Below, piece after piece: positions 1 through 9,300 of a DNA stretch of 64,000 nt. Position numbers and translations under genes: made by a program. The notes below the pieces were generated by a model that was not told where the DNA came from, ran no database searches, and saw only the letters and a list, made by a program, of their open reading frames with translations. The stretch covers positions 27,815 through 91,814 of the forward strand of contig SBGP01000079.1 of NCBI GenBank assembly GCA_006226595.1, given 5' to 3'. Source of the DNA: Deltaproteobacteria bacterium (lineage in GTDB: Bacteria > Myxococcota_A > UBA796 > GCA-2862545). Position 1 is the stretch's first letter. Each line of letters opens with the position of its first letter.

Positions 1-760
1 AGCCCTTGGCCCGCACCGCCTGCTGCTCGGCTACCTTGGCGAGCACGGCATCGGGGTCCACGACGCCGGGAAACGACAGCTCCTCGGTGTTGAAGTGCTC
101 GTGGCTATGGGCGCCGATGGTGGCCGACGCGTCCCGCCGACGCTTGCGCAGCTCCTCGGGGTCGGGTGGGAACAGCGCACTCGCCTCGAGCCGTCCGTAG
201 GTGGCCTCCAGAACGGGCTGACCCGCTGTGAGCTCGTCGAGGCGCGCAGCGCAGTCCGATGCCGTGGACTCGTCGACGAGGTCCCGCTTGTTGAGGACGA
301 CCAGGTCGGCGGCCTCGAGCTGCGTGAGGCTGGTCTCGTCGAGTTCCTCGGTCTCGGCGAGGCGCTCCGCGTCCACGACCACGGCGACGACCTCGTCGCT
401 GATCAGCTCGGAGAGCGGCGGGCGCCAGAACTGGATCACGATCTCGCCGGGCAGGGCGACACCGCTCGTCTCGAGGACCAACCGGTCGGGCTTCACCTGG
501 GTGAGCAGGGCTTCGAGGGTCTCGGACAGCGCGTCGGAGAGGCGGCAGCACACGCAACCACCATCCAGCTCGACGAAGCCTTCTTCGCCTGCGTCCATGA
601 GCGCACGGTCGATGCCGGTGTCACCGAACTCGTTCGACACGATGGCCAGCCGCACGCCCTCGGCCTGCGCCTGCTCGAGCAGGTGCTGCACGAGCGTGGT
701 CTTTCCGGCGCCGAGGAAGCCGGAGACGATCAGGGCGGGAATGGGCGTGGGCTGGGTCAC
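1..760 (-). CDS. CobW/COG0523-family GTPase metallochaperone (3' end cut by window edge)
   Basis: The protein begins VTQPTPIPALIVSGFLGAGKTT and runs off the left edge after about 253 residues. A Walker A (GFLGAGKT) lies near residues 14-21. A G-G-C-V-C-C motif near residue 67 matches the CxCC metal-binding signature of the G3E GTPases, and N-K-R-D near residue 160 is the guanine-specificity motif. Family members load zinc, cobalt or other metals onto target proteins in the cytoplasm; the metal and client cannot be told from sequence. The GTG start lies four bases after the sulfotransferase stop, so the two are probably co-transcribed. The missing C-terminus would hold the CobW C-terminal domain. 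Confidence 0.85.
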   Translation of the reverse strand, partial: MTQPTPIPALIVSGFLGAGKTTLVQHLLEQAQAEGVRLAIVSNEFGDTGIDRALMDAGEEGFVELDGGCVCCRLSDALSETLEALLTQVKPDRLVLETSGVALPGEIVIQFWRPPLSELISDEVVAVVVDAERLAETEELDETSLTQLEAADLVVLNKRDLVDESTASDCAARLDELTAGQPVLEATYGRLEASALFPPDPEELRKRRRDASATIGAHSHEHFNTEELSFPGVVDPDAVLAKVAEQQAVRAKG

Positions 761-764
761 GGGG

Positions 765-1787
765 TCACTCGCGGAGCAGGACGTCGCAGTAGAAGCGCAC
801 CTTCTTCAAGGTCCGGCCGAGGGCGTTGTCGTGGATGTTTCGCCGGAGCACGAGCAGTGCGCGTCGCTCGACGGCGTAGCGGTCCCACTTCTTGGCCTGG
901 CTCTGGGCCTTGTGGGCAGCCTCGGCGCTGACGTCCTCGAGCGGGGTGAACAGCGCGTCACGTGGCGTTCCGAAGCGCTCGAGGTCCGCGTCGTCGAGAC
1001 GCTGGACCATCGCGGTGAGCTGGGCGATGCGCTCGTCGTTGCCGGCCACGTTGCGGGCCCACTTGTGAACCGACGCCGTGGTCGGCCGCTTGTGCTTCGA
1101 GACGCCGATGGGGTCGCCGAGGCCTTCACCCTCGACCTCCTTGTCGCCGTACTCGATCAGGTCGTCGGTGTACGGGATGTCCGCCGCCGCGCAGATCGCT
1201 CGCAGGTGCTTCTCGGGGTCGGCGACGAGGTCCTCGTACTGCACGTGGTGGAAGCGCTCCGGCGGATCGGCGAGGAACTCGGCGATGGCGGGGACGTAGC
1301 GCTGGACCACCGGGTTGAAGGCCTCGGCCGCCGGCCAGTCGTCGTCGAAGAAGGACTTCGCGTACGAGCTGAAGATGGCGAAGGGATGCCGGGTGAGCAC
1401 GACGAACACCGCGTTCGGGTACAGCTTCTTGAGGAAGGGCAGGACGAGCGCGTAGGCCGGGGTCTTGTCCAGGAAGTAGCGGCGGCCGGTGGGCTCGAGC
1501 ATGCGGCCGTACAGGGTGTCGCTGTAGGCCCGCAGCGCGTCGAGGTAGTCCTCCTCGCCGTTCGGGAGGTCGGCGACGAAGTTGCGCACGCCCTGATGCG
1601 ACTGGAACGGGTCGAAGGCCGCCTTCTCCGGGTACGCGTAGTACCCGAGGTGGGCGAGGGGCGTCATCAGGTGAGGCTCGGGACGCGTGTAGATGTCCGG
1701 ATGCATGTTCAGCATCCGCATGAGCAGCGTCGTCCCCGAGCGAGGCGCGCCGATCACGAAGAAGAGTCGGTCGGACATGTCGGGCAT
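765..1787 (-). CDS. PAPS-dependent sulfotransferase family protein
   Basis: This 340-residue protein starts MPDMSDRLFFVIGAPRSGTT. The G-A-P-R-S-G-T-T-L-L loop is the 5'-phosphosulfate-binding element of sulfotransferases, and L-T-R-H-P near residue 135 fits the 3'-phosphate-binding segment. Members move sulfate from PAPS to alcohols, amines, sugars or proteins; the acceptor is unknown. I chose the ATG at 1787 because GGAG sits five bases upstream; the ATG at 1778 is an alternative. It is divergent from the methyltransferase at 1832 and precedes the CobW gene in the same direction. Confidence 0.8.
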   Translation of the reverse strand: MPDMSDRLFFVIGAPRSGTTLLMRMLNMHPDIYTRPEPHLMTPLAHLGYYAYPEKAAFDPFQSHQGVRNFVADLPNGEEDYLDALRAYSDTLYGRMLEPTGRRYFLDKTPAYALVLPFLKKLYPNAVFVVLTRHPFAIFSSYAKSFFDDDWPAAEAFNPVVQRYVPAIAEFLADPPERFHHVQYEDLVADPEKHLRAICAAADIPYTDDLIEYGDKEVEGEGLGDPIGVSKHKRPTTASVHKWARNVAGNDERIAQLTAMVQRLDDADLERFGTPRDALFTPLEDVSAEAAHKAQSQAKKWDRYAVERRALLVLRRNIHDNALGRTLKKVRFYCDVLLRE

Positions 1788-1831
1788 GCGTTCTCCGGCC
1801 TTCGGTGGTAACCGTCCCGTAGGATGCGCGC

Positions 1832-2554
1832 ATGAGTGAGCTCTACACGTCCGGAGCCTACGCCGATGCCAACCCGGACTGGCACGACGGCGGCGCCCCC
1901 CACAAGGCCGAGGCCCTCGCACGAATGCTGCTCGCGCACGCCGTGCACCCCGCAAAGGTCGTCGACGTGGGCTGCGGCGCGGGCCTGGTGCTTCGCTGTC
2001 TCCACGACATCCTGCGTCCGATGGGCTGGGCGACCACCCGGTGGGAGGGGTGGGACATCGCGCCAGAGGCGATTCGGCGGGCGTCGGCGCGTGCGGCCGA
2101 GCGCCTGGGCTTCTTCGAGGGGGACTGGCTCAACACGAGCGACACGGCCGATCTCGTGCTCTGCATCGACGTGTTCGAGCATCTGCACGAGCCGGAGGCC
2201 TTTCTGAAGGAGCTGTGCACGAAGACCACGGGCCACGCACTGTTTCGCGTACCGCTCGACGCGAGCTTGCTCAACCAGCTCCGTCCGGGGCACCTCGACG
2301 CGCTCGAGCGACAGTACGGACACCTGCACCACTACCATCGCCACGCCGCGCTCGCGCTTCTCGAGGAGGCGGGGTTTCGGGTGATCGACACCGCGTATCA
2401 CCGCGTGCCGCCGCAGATCACCCGGCGTCGCGGGCGCCTGTCGGACGGGCTGCGCAAGCGCCTGTTCGCGCGGTGGCCGGACCGCACCGTTCGCGTGCTC
2501 GGGGGCTATTCGCTGGTCGTGCTCTGCGAGCCGGCTCACACCTCGAAAGCGTAG
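1832..2554 (+). CDS. Class I SAM-dependent methyltransferase
   Basis: A 240-residue protein with SAM-binding motif I (V-D-V-G-C-G-A-G) near residue 46 and an acidic strand (LVLCIDVFEHLHEP) near residue 111, typical of UbiG-like or polysaccharide methyltransferases. The C-terminal half is arginine-rich and ends with a hydrophobic strand. The substrate is unknown; the divergent sulfotransferase could hint at glycan or small-molecule tailoring, but that is inference. Its last 19 bases overlap tail-to-tail with the alkyltransferase-like gene on the other strand, so there is no room for a terminator between them. Confidence 0.8.
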   Translation: MSELYTSGAYADANPDWHDGGAPHKAEALARMLLAHAVHPAKVVDVGCGAGLVLRCLHDILRPMGWATTRWEGWDIAPEAIRRASARAAERLGFFEGDWLNTSDTADLVLCIDVFEHLHEPEAFLKELCTKTTGHALFRVPLDASLLNQLRPGHLDALERQYGHLHHYHRHAALALLEEAGFRVIDTAYHRVPPQITRRRGRLSDGLRKRLFARWPDRTVRVLGGYSLVVLCEPAHTSKA

Positions 2555-2880
2555 CGGTAGCGCTTCAGATCGACCTTGCCGTTGGCGTCGAACGTCACGC
2601 CCTCGGCCTCGAGCAACTCCTGCTGCTCGGTGGGACGGAGCAGGTCCCCGCGGTGCGAGATCATGCCCTTGGCGTTGATCACGCGATGCCAGGGCACATC
2701 GCTGTCCTCGGGCCGCACGCGGAGTCCGGCGAGCGCGAACCCCACCTGGCGGGCCGCGCGGACAGAGCCCAGCGCCGCCGCGACCTGGCCGTAGGTCACG
2801 ACCTTGCCGTGGGGTACCTCTCGGACCTTGTCGTACACGCGCCCCCAGAAGCCCGGGGTCACCGCGCGAGGCTCGTCCAT
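2536..2880 (-). CDS. Alkyltransferase-like (ATL) DNA repair protein
   Basis: A 114-residue homologue of the O6-alkylguanine-DNA alkyltransferase C-terminal domain. The helix-turn-helix segment (GKVVTYGQVAAALGS, about residues 25-39) and the arginine-finger region are kept. The active-site P-C-H-R-V is P-W-H-R-V, with Trp64 replacing the acceptor cysteine. That replacement defines the ATL family, which binds O6-alkylguanine without removing the alkyl group and hands the lesion to nucleotide excision repair. The start at 2880 has GGAGG five bases upstream; an in-frame ATG at 2901 lacks this. Confidence 0.88.
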   Translation of the reverse strand: MDEPRAVTPGFWGRVYDKVREVPHGKVVTYGQVAAALGSVRAARQVGFALAGLRVRPEDSDVPWHRVINAKGMISHRGDLLRPTEQQELLEAEGVTFDANGKVDLKRYRYAFEV

Positions 2881-2916
2881 GCGTCCCTCCGTGTGGCTCA
2901 TGATAGAGGGGGCGGC

Positions 2917-3939
2917 ATGCAGCGCTTCCTTCCGTTCCTGCTTCTCTCCGCGTGCTTCCTCTTCGAGCCCACCGAGACCGGCTCCACGGCCATGGTCGGA
3001 CGGGTGCTCGGTCCGCGTGGCACGCCGCTCAAGGACGTCCAGGTGACGTCTCTCGAGGCGCGCGACGACACCGATGCCGGCGGCGAGTTCGCGGTGGCCT
3101 GGAAGTCGCCCAACCTCCACGTGGGCTTCATGTGGGAGGGAGCGCGCTATCACCGGCAGTACCAGCCCGAGGACGAGGGCAAGCGGGTCGACATCCGCCT
3201 GCCCGAGGTTCGCAACGCGGCCCTGGAGTGTGCATTGGCCGAGCCCTGCGACCTGGCGCTGACGTGGGATCTGGGCGGCGGGCTGCGTGCCGAGGCCGAT
3301 ACCCGGTGCGGCAAGCCGGCCGCTCCCGTGCTCGGCATCCCCAAGGGGGCGCCGACCGCGGTGTGCAAGGTGCCGGGCGGCGAAGGGCGGGCGGTGGCGA
3401 TCGACGACCATGGCGACTCGATGATCGTGCGCGCGCCGGCGCGGCTCGTGCGGGTGCGCGTCGAAGGCGCGGACTGCCGCATCGCTCTGCGCGGCAAGTC
3501 TCCCAAGCCGGGGAACGTGCTCGAGGCCGAGCTCGCGGGCAGCGCGACGGCGACGGCGCGATGTGCGGCCGGGGTCGCGATTCCGGCGGTTCTCGGGGCG
3601 TCGGACACTGAGATCACGCTGCAGGTGCAGGCCGGCGCGGCGTGGCTCGTGCCACTCGAAGGGACCACAGCCCTGCGCCTGGTCGGCGAGCAGGGGGCGC
3701 TCGCGGGCGTGGCCGCGGTGCTCGAGATCGAGGGCGGCAAGGCCCTGCTCCCGGTGGGCCTTCCGACCGGTACCTACCGGCTCGTCGCGGGTGACCTCGG
3801 ACTGCTGCAGGCACCGCCGCCGGCGAGCGCGGGGGCGGCGGTGTGGGCGAAGACCGGGGATGGCTGGGTGGCGAGCCTCGCGCTCGAGGCGCCGCTCGCA
3901 GCCGGCGAGCTGCCGATGGTGGCGTCTACGGAGCGATGA
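2917..3939 (+). CDS. Lipoprotein with carboxypeptidase-regulatory-like N-terminal domain
   Basis: A 340-residue protein with a short signal peptide and lipobox (L-L-S-A-C, Cys13), so it is probably lipid-anchored. Residues 25-70 (VGRVLGPRGTPLKDVQVTS... then DAGGEFAVAW) look like a carboxypeptidase-regulatory-like beta-sandwich. The rest is beta-rich without a recognised family and has scattered cysteines (about residues 108-190) that could form disulfides outside the cytoplasm. A purine-rich ribosome site (AGAGGGGGCGGC) precedes the ATG. It overlaps the next gene tail-to-tail by 14 bases. The function is unknown. Confidence 0.7.
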   Translation: MQRFLPFLLLSACFLFEPTETGSTAMVGRVLGPRGTPLKDVQVTSLEARDDTDAGGEFAVAWKSPNLHVGFMWEGARYHRQYQPEDEGKRVDIRLPEVRNAALECALAEPCDLALTWDLGGGLRAEADTRCGKPAAPVLGIPKGAPTAVCKVPGGEGRAVAIDDHGDSMIVRAPARLVRVRVEGADCRIALRGKSPKPGNVLEAELAGSATATARCAAGVAIPAVLGASDTEITLQVQAGAAWLVPLEGTTALRLVGEQGALAGVAAVLEIEGGKALLPVGLPTGTYRLVAGDLGLLQAPPPASAGAAVWAKTGDGWVASLALEAPLAAGELPMVASTER

Positions 3940-4666
3940 AGTGCGTGATCAGGCTGCGACGCGTCCTCCCGGATCCCGCAGTCGGTGCCATCGAGCCGTG
4001 GACGGTGCGCCGCGTCCACCACAGGCCGTCGCCGGTCGGTAGGGTCGCGAGCACGGGCTGACGGTCGGTCAGGTGAGCGGCCAGGCGCTCCTGGAACCGG
4101 GCGAGCAGCTCGTGGGCGGGCTCGTTCCGGACGAAGCGCCGCTCGAACAACTCGCGTCCCTGGCGGTCGAGCTCGGGGTCGACGAGTGCGTGGGTCCCGG
4201 GCCAGGCGAGGAAGGGCCCCGCCTCGGCAACGATGGGCTCGAGAGCGACGAGTACGGCGACCATGCGACCGTCGGCATGTCCGGGGTGGTCGTCTCGGTG
4301 TGGAACCGACCCGGGGCTGCTGTCGAAGAAGGCGGCCTGGTACAGCTCGGCCCCGTCTCCAAGCAGACGACGCGCAGCCGCGTTCAGTCTCGAGGTCTCG
4401 AGGACCGCCTGGCACGCTGCGGCGAATTCGGGCCAGCGGGTGAGATCCTGCGGGTTGAGCAGGGGATTGAGCACAAAACCGTCGGCGGAGCGCTGATGGG
4501 GCTCGAACTGCCCGGTATGCTGCCGGCGAAGCGATGCGTCCGTGTCGCACGGCCCGGAAAGCCAGGCGTCCACCACCGCCTCGCACAATGCGGGCTCGAC
4601 GAGGCCGGGAGTGTACGCGCACCCAGCGTCGGTCATCGCGGTCGCGAGCGCGTCGAGTCCGTTCAT
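3926..4666 (-). CDS. Phytanoyl-CoA dioxygenase (PhyH)-like Fe(II)/2-oxoglutarate oxygenase
   Basis: A 246-residue protein. It shows H-R-D-D-H (about residue 122), which could supply the HxD iron-binding pair, and a distal His in TVHGSMAP near the C-terminus followed by arginines that could hold 2-oxoglutarate. FLAWPGTHAL is the G-T-H segment common in PhyH-like enzymes. Members hydroxylate small molecules; the substrate here is unknown. The HxD spacing fits best if His122 pairs with Asp124. It lies back-to-back with the primase-like gene at 4718, 51 bases away. Confidence 0.72.
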   Translation of the reverse strand: MNGLDALATAMTDAGCAYTPGLVEPALCEAVVDAWLSGPCDTDASLRRQHTGQFEPHQRSADGFVLNPLLNPQDLTRWPEFAAACQAVLETSRLNAAARRLLGDGAELYQAAFFDSSPGSVPHRDDHPGHADGRMVAVLVALEPIVAEAGPFLAWPGTHALVDPELDRQGRELFERRFVRNEPAHELLARFQERLAAHLTDRQPVLATLPTGDGLWWTRRTVHGSMAPTAGSGRTRRSLITHFIAP

Positions 4667-4717
4667 GTTCCGAAGCTACTTGGCGCGCGTCTTGCACGCC
4701 AGCGGGCAGGAGGCAGC

Positions 4718-6322
4718 GTGTCCCATCCCATCCACATGACCCTGTTCCCAGCGCCCGCCCGATGGACGGCGCATGGCGAGCGGCGCCACCTGACCGGTGC
4801 GCAGCTGGTCGCGTACCTCGACAAGCCCGAGCTGTGGCCGTCGTCTACGTCGGTTCACGAGTCCGAGGGACTGCTGCCTGGGTGGAGCTTCGCGAAGTTC
4901 GTCGACGACGCCCGAGTCACCGGACGCGACGAGGCCGTGGCGGCTCACGAGAGCCGGCGTCGGGTCGAGGAGGTGTATGGCCTCGTGCTCGACTACCTCG
5001 ACGAACCGGGCGTCGACGGGCCCCGCCTGCAGGAGTGGTGGAAGGGTACGTGGTTCGCGGCCTACTCCACGGCGTTTCACGAGGTGGCTCACGGCGAGCG
5101 GCCTCCCGGTCCGCGGTGGCGGGTGCTGGTGCCCCTGACCCGCGCGGTGAGCGTGGACGAGGCCGAGCGTCTGGTCGCCTGGGCCCGCCATCCGCGGCGC
5201 GGCGCCGGCATGATTGCCGAGATCAGCGCCGACCCCGGTCGCGTCGCCGCCCTGCCGGCGATTGGCCCTGGTGGCTTTCACAGCACGTGGGGAGGCGGCC
5301 CGCTCCTCGATCCGAGCAAGGCCCTCGAGGAGCTCGCGGGGTGGCAGGTCGACGACGTCGAGCGCGCCGCGCGCGAGGAGCTCGCCGGGTGCCTGCTCGA
5401 CGAGGCCGTCGCGAGCTTTCTGCACCTGCACCTGCAGGGCACTCCTCGCTTCGACTGGTCCGGGACACAGGCCGACAGCGAGGCGGCGAGCGGCGATCTC
5501 GGTCGGGTCGTGACCGCCCGCCCGCTGGCGGGACTCGCCCCGCTGGGACCCCTGTGGCCCGGTCGTCTCGCCTTGCTCGTGGGCGCGGCCGGTTCCGGGC
5601 GCACCTCGCTGGCGCTCCAGGTGGCGGGAGCCGTCGCCGCGACCGGCAGCCCCGTGCTCTACGTGTCGCTGGACACGGGCGCGGACGAGCTGGTCGCCCG
5701 GCTGATCGCCGGTCGTGCGGCGAGCGAGGTCGCCCATCGGGACGTGCTCCTCGCCCGATGGCCCGAAGACATGCTGAGCGAGGCGGGACGCAGCCTGGTC
5801 GACGATCTGCGGCCGCTGCACCTGTGGGCTCCGACCCATGCCGAGCGGACGGAAGAGGCGCTCGTGCAGCGCGTGCGTAGCCTCGCCAGGGCCTTCCACG
5901 GCGCCCCGCCACTCGTCGTCCTCGATAGTGTCGACGACTGGGAGGGGCAGAGCGGAGGTGACGCGCTCGGTGAGCTGTTCGGCGCCCTCCGAGACATCGC
6001 CCGTCCGGGGTGCCTGTCCTCCGACTGGGCCGGGGCGGGCGTGCTCGCCGTGGCTGGCGTCGGGGCTCGCCTGCGGCCTGCGTTCGCCAGTCCCGAGGCG
6101 CTCGGTCGAGCCCTCGACGACGACATTCCGCTGGAGGTGGGGCCGATGCGCGAGGCCGCGCTGGTCCTCGCCCTCGCGACCCGGGCCTCCCCGGAGCGGG
6201 GAGAGTGGGCCAGCCTCCTCGCATCTGCGAAGAACCGGCACGGCCGAGACCTCGCGGTCGACCTGCGCTTCGACCCACGGCGCGGGGTGTTCTCCGAGGC
6301 GGAGGCGCAGCCCAACGCGTGA
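4718..6322 (+). CDS. Primase-like/DnaB-like RecA-fold ATPase fusion protein
   Basis: A 534-residue protein. The GTG start at 4718 has AGGAGG six bases upstream, better than the ATG at 4736. Residues 1-230 resemble the primase-polymerase-like N-terminus of phage and plasmid replication proteins: an LVLDYLD strand (Asp92, Asp95), then Y-S-T-x-F-H and P-R-W-R-V-L-V-P-L. Residues 270-534 look like a DnaB/RepA RecA-fold ATPase: Walker A GAAGSGRTS (289-297), VLYVSLDTGADELVARL, and a Walker B-like PPLVVLDSVDD. The Walker A lysine is Arg295, which usually cripples ATP hydrolysis. No phage genes flank it. Assignment rests on pattern recognition; it could be a domesticated replication gene or part of an uncharacterised system. 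Confidence 0.55.
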   Translation: MSHPIHMTLFPAPARWTAHGERRHLTGAQLVAYLDKPELWPSSTSVHESEGLLPGWSFAKFVDDARVTGRDEAVAAHESRRRVEEVYGLVLDYLDEPGVDGPRLQEWWKGTWFAAYSTAFHEVAHGERPPGPRWRVLVPLTRAVSVDEAERLVAWARHPRRGAGMIAEISADPGRVAALPAIGPGGFHSTWGGGPLLDPSKALEELAGWQVDDVERAAREELAGCLLDEAVASFLHLHLQGTPRFDWSGTQADSEAASGDLGRVVTARPLAGLAPLGPLWPGRLALLVGAAGSGRTSLALQVAGAVAATGSPVLYVSLDTGADELVARLIAGRAASEVAHRDVLLARWPEDMLSEAGRSLVDDLRPLHLWAPTHAERTEEALVQRVRSLARAFHGAPPLVVLDSVDDWEGQSGGDALGELFGALRDIARPGCLSSDWAGAGVLAVAGVGARLRPAFASPEALGRALDDDIPLEVGPMREAALVLALATRASPERGEWASLLASAKNRHGRDLAVDLRFDPRRGVFSEAEAQPNA

Positions 6323-6375
6323 CAAACGGGCCTCGTAGCGGACAGGTCGGTTATGCGAGCCGGTCCGGAGGCCGC

Positions 6376-9300
6376 TTGTCCCGATTCCTCGACACCCTCG
6401 ACTCCCGCGTGCTCATCCTCGACGGCGCGATGGGCACCAGTCTGCAGAACTACGATCTGCCCCTGTCCGACTACAACGGACTCGAGAACTGTTCCGAGAT
6501 CCTGTGCATCACCCGCCCCGACGTCGTGATGGCGATCCACGAGTCCTACCTGGAGGTCGGCTGCGACGCGGTCGAGACCAACAGCTTCGGAGGGACCCGC
6601 CTCGTGCTCGCCGAGTTCGGCCTCGAGGACCAGGCCTATGAGCTGAACAAGCTGGCCGCCGAGCTCGCTCGCCAGTCCTGCGACAAGTACGCGACTCCCG
6701 AGCGTCCGCGGTTCGTCGTTGGCTCGATGGGCCCCGGCACCAAGCTCCCGTCGCTGCTTCACGTGCACTGGGACGAGCTGTTCGCCGCCTACGCCGAGCA
6801 GGCCAGGGGACTGCTCGATGGCGGCGCCGACGTGCTCCTCGTCGAGACCTGCCAGGACATCCTCCAGACTCGTTGTGCGCTGGCCGCGATCGAGAGCGTG
6901 CAGGCCGAGCGACCGGACGCGGACCGCGTCGCGGTCATGGCCCAGGTGACGATGGAGACCACGGGCACGATGCTGGTCGGCACCGAGATCGGTGCCGCGC
7001 TCGCCGTGCTCGATCGGCTGCCGTGCGACGTGATCGGCCTCAACTGTGCGACAGGCCCCCAGGAGATGGCGGGCCACATCGCGTACCTCGCGCGGCACTG
7101 CAAGAAGCGCGTGTCCGTGCTCCCGAACGCTGGCCTGCCCCAGCTCATCGACGGCCACACCCACTACCCGCTCACGCCGGACGAGCTCGCCAACTGGCAC
7201 GAGCGCTTCGTCTCCGAGGACGGTGTGCAGGTGATCGGCGGCTGCTGTGGCACCACTCCCGCGCACCTCAAGGCCGTGTGCGACCGCCTGTGGGGCAAGA
7301 CCCCGGCCGTTCGCGAGCCCGAGCTCGAGGCTCAGGTCACGTCCCTGTACAGCCCCGTGGCCCTCCACCAGGACGCGGATGTGTTCGCCATCGGCGAGCG
7401 CACCAACGCCAACGGCTCGCGTCGCTTCAAGCGCCTGCTCGACGAGGAGAACTGGGACGGCATCGTGCGCATGGGCAAGAACCAGGCGAAGCACGGCAGC
7501 CACGCCATCGACGTATGTACCGCCTACGTCGGCCGCGACGAGGTCGCCGACATGTCCGAGGTCCTCAAGCGCTTCAACACGGACGTGCCCGCGCCGATCG
7601 TGCTCGACTCGACCGAGCTCAACGTCCTCGAGGAGGGCCTGAAGCTCGTTGGCGGGCGCGCGATCATCAACTCGATCAACCTCGAGGACGGCGAAGAGCG
7701 ACTCGACAAGGTGTGTCGTCTCGCGCGCATCCACGGCTCCGCCGTCATCGCGCTGACCATCGACGAAGAAGGCATGGCGAAGACCGCCGAGCGCAAGCTC
7801 GAGGTCGCCAAGCGCCTCTACGATCTGGCCGTCAATCGCCACGGCCTGCACCCGGCGGACATCCTCTTCGATCCGCTCACGTTCACGATCTGCACTGGCA
7901 ACGAGGACGACCGCAAGCTCGGTGTCGAGACGCTGGATGGCATCCGCCTCATCCGCGAGCACCTGCCAGAGTGCGGCATCCTCCTCGGTCTGTCGAACAT
8001 CAGCTTCGGCGTGAACCCCGCGGCCCGGCACGTGCTCAACTCGGTGTACCTGCACCACGCGCGGGAGGCGGGCCTGTCCGCGGCCATCCTCCACATGACG
8101 AAGATCATGCCGCTGTTCAAGGTCGACGACCGCGAGCGCGAGGTGTGTGAGGACCTGATCTTCGACCGCCGCCGCGAGGGCTACGACCCGCTCCAGGAGA
8201 TGCTCGCGCTGTTTGCCGACGCGAAGACCGCGAAGAAGGAGCGGCCGAAGCCGAAGACGGTCGAGGAGCGGCTCAAGGCCCGAATCATCGACGGAGACCG
8301 CGTCGACATCGAGGTCGACCTCGCCGAGGCGATGAAGACCTACGAGCCGCTGCACATCATCAACGAGCTGCTCCTCGACGGCATGCGCGTCGTCGGCGAG
8401 CTGTTCGGCGCGGGCCAGATGCAGCTGCCGTTCGTGCTCCAGTCCGCCGAGACGATGAAGGCCGCCGTGGCCTGGCTCGAGCCACACATGGAGAAGATCG
8501 ACGGGCAGGAGAAGGGGAGCATCGTGCTCGCCACCGTGCGCGGCGACGTCCACGACATCGGCAAGAACCTCGTCGACATCATCCTCTCGAACAACGGCTA
8601 CAAGGTCCACAACATCGGCATCAAGCAGCCGCTGGACCAGATCCTCAAGGTGTGGCGCGAGACCGGTGCGGACGCCATCGGCATGAGCGGGCTGCTCGTG
8701 AAGAGCACCGTGATCATGAAGGAGAACCTGGAGGACATGCGCCGTCAGGGGCTCGATGTGCCGGTCGTCCTCGGAGGCGCCGCGCTGACCAAGCGCTTTG
8801 TCGAGGCGGACTGCTCCGAGGCCTACGGCTTCGACGTCACCTACGCCAAGGACGCGTTCTCCGGCCTGTACTTCATGGACCAGATGGCCAAGCGCAAGGC
8901 CTCCGGTGAGGCGATGGTCACGCCGTACGCCGCGGCGACCGAAGGCACGCCTGCCGCGGTCGAGGCAGGTGGCGCCGAGCCCGACGCCGGTGCCGATCTG
9001 CCCGAGCTGTCCGCGGAAGAAGCGAAGGGGCGCGTCACGGGTGCCGCCGGGCGCCCGCTCCCGGAGACGCCCTTCGACGGTCGCAGCGTCGAGGCGGTCG
9101 AGCCGCCCAAGGCACCGTTCTACGGCTCTCGCGTGGTGGAGAAGGTCGCGGTCGACGCGCTGGTGCCCTTCATCAACGAGAACGTGCTCTACAAGTTCCA
9201 GTGGGGCTTCGCCCGCAAGGGCCTGTCCACCGACGAGTGGAAGGAGCAGCTCGCGACGGTGGCGCGGCCGATCTTCCACGACCTCGTGAAGACCTGCATC

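Noticed and set aside
6323..6375. A cobalamin riboswitch before metH
   Set aside because: Only 53 bases separate the genes and no B12-box-like sequence is seen.
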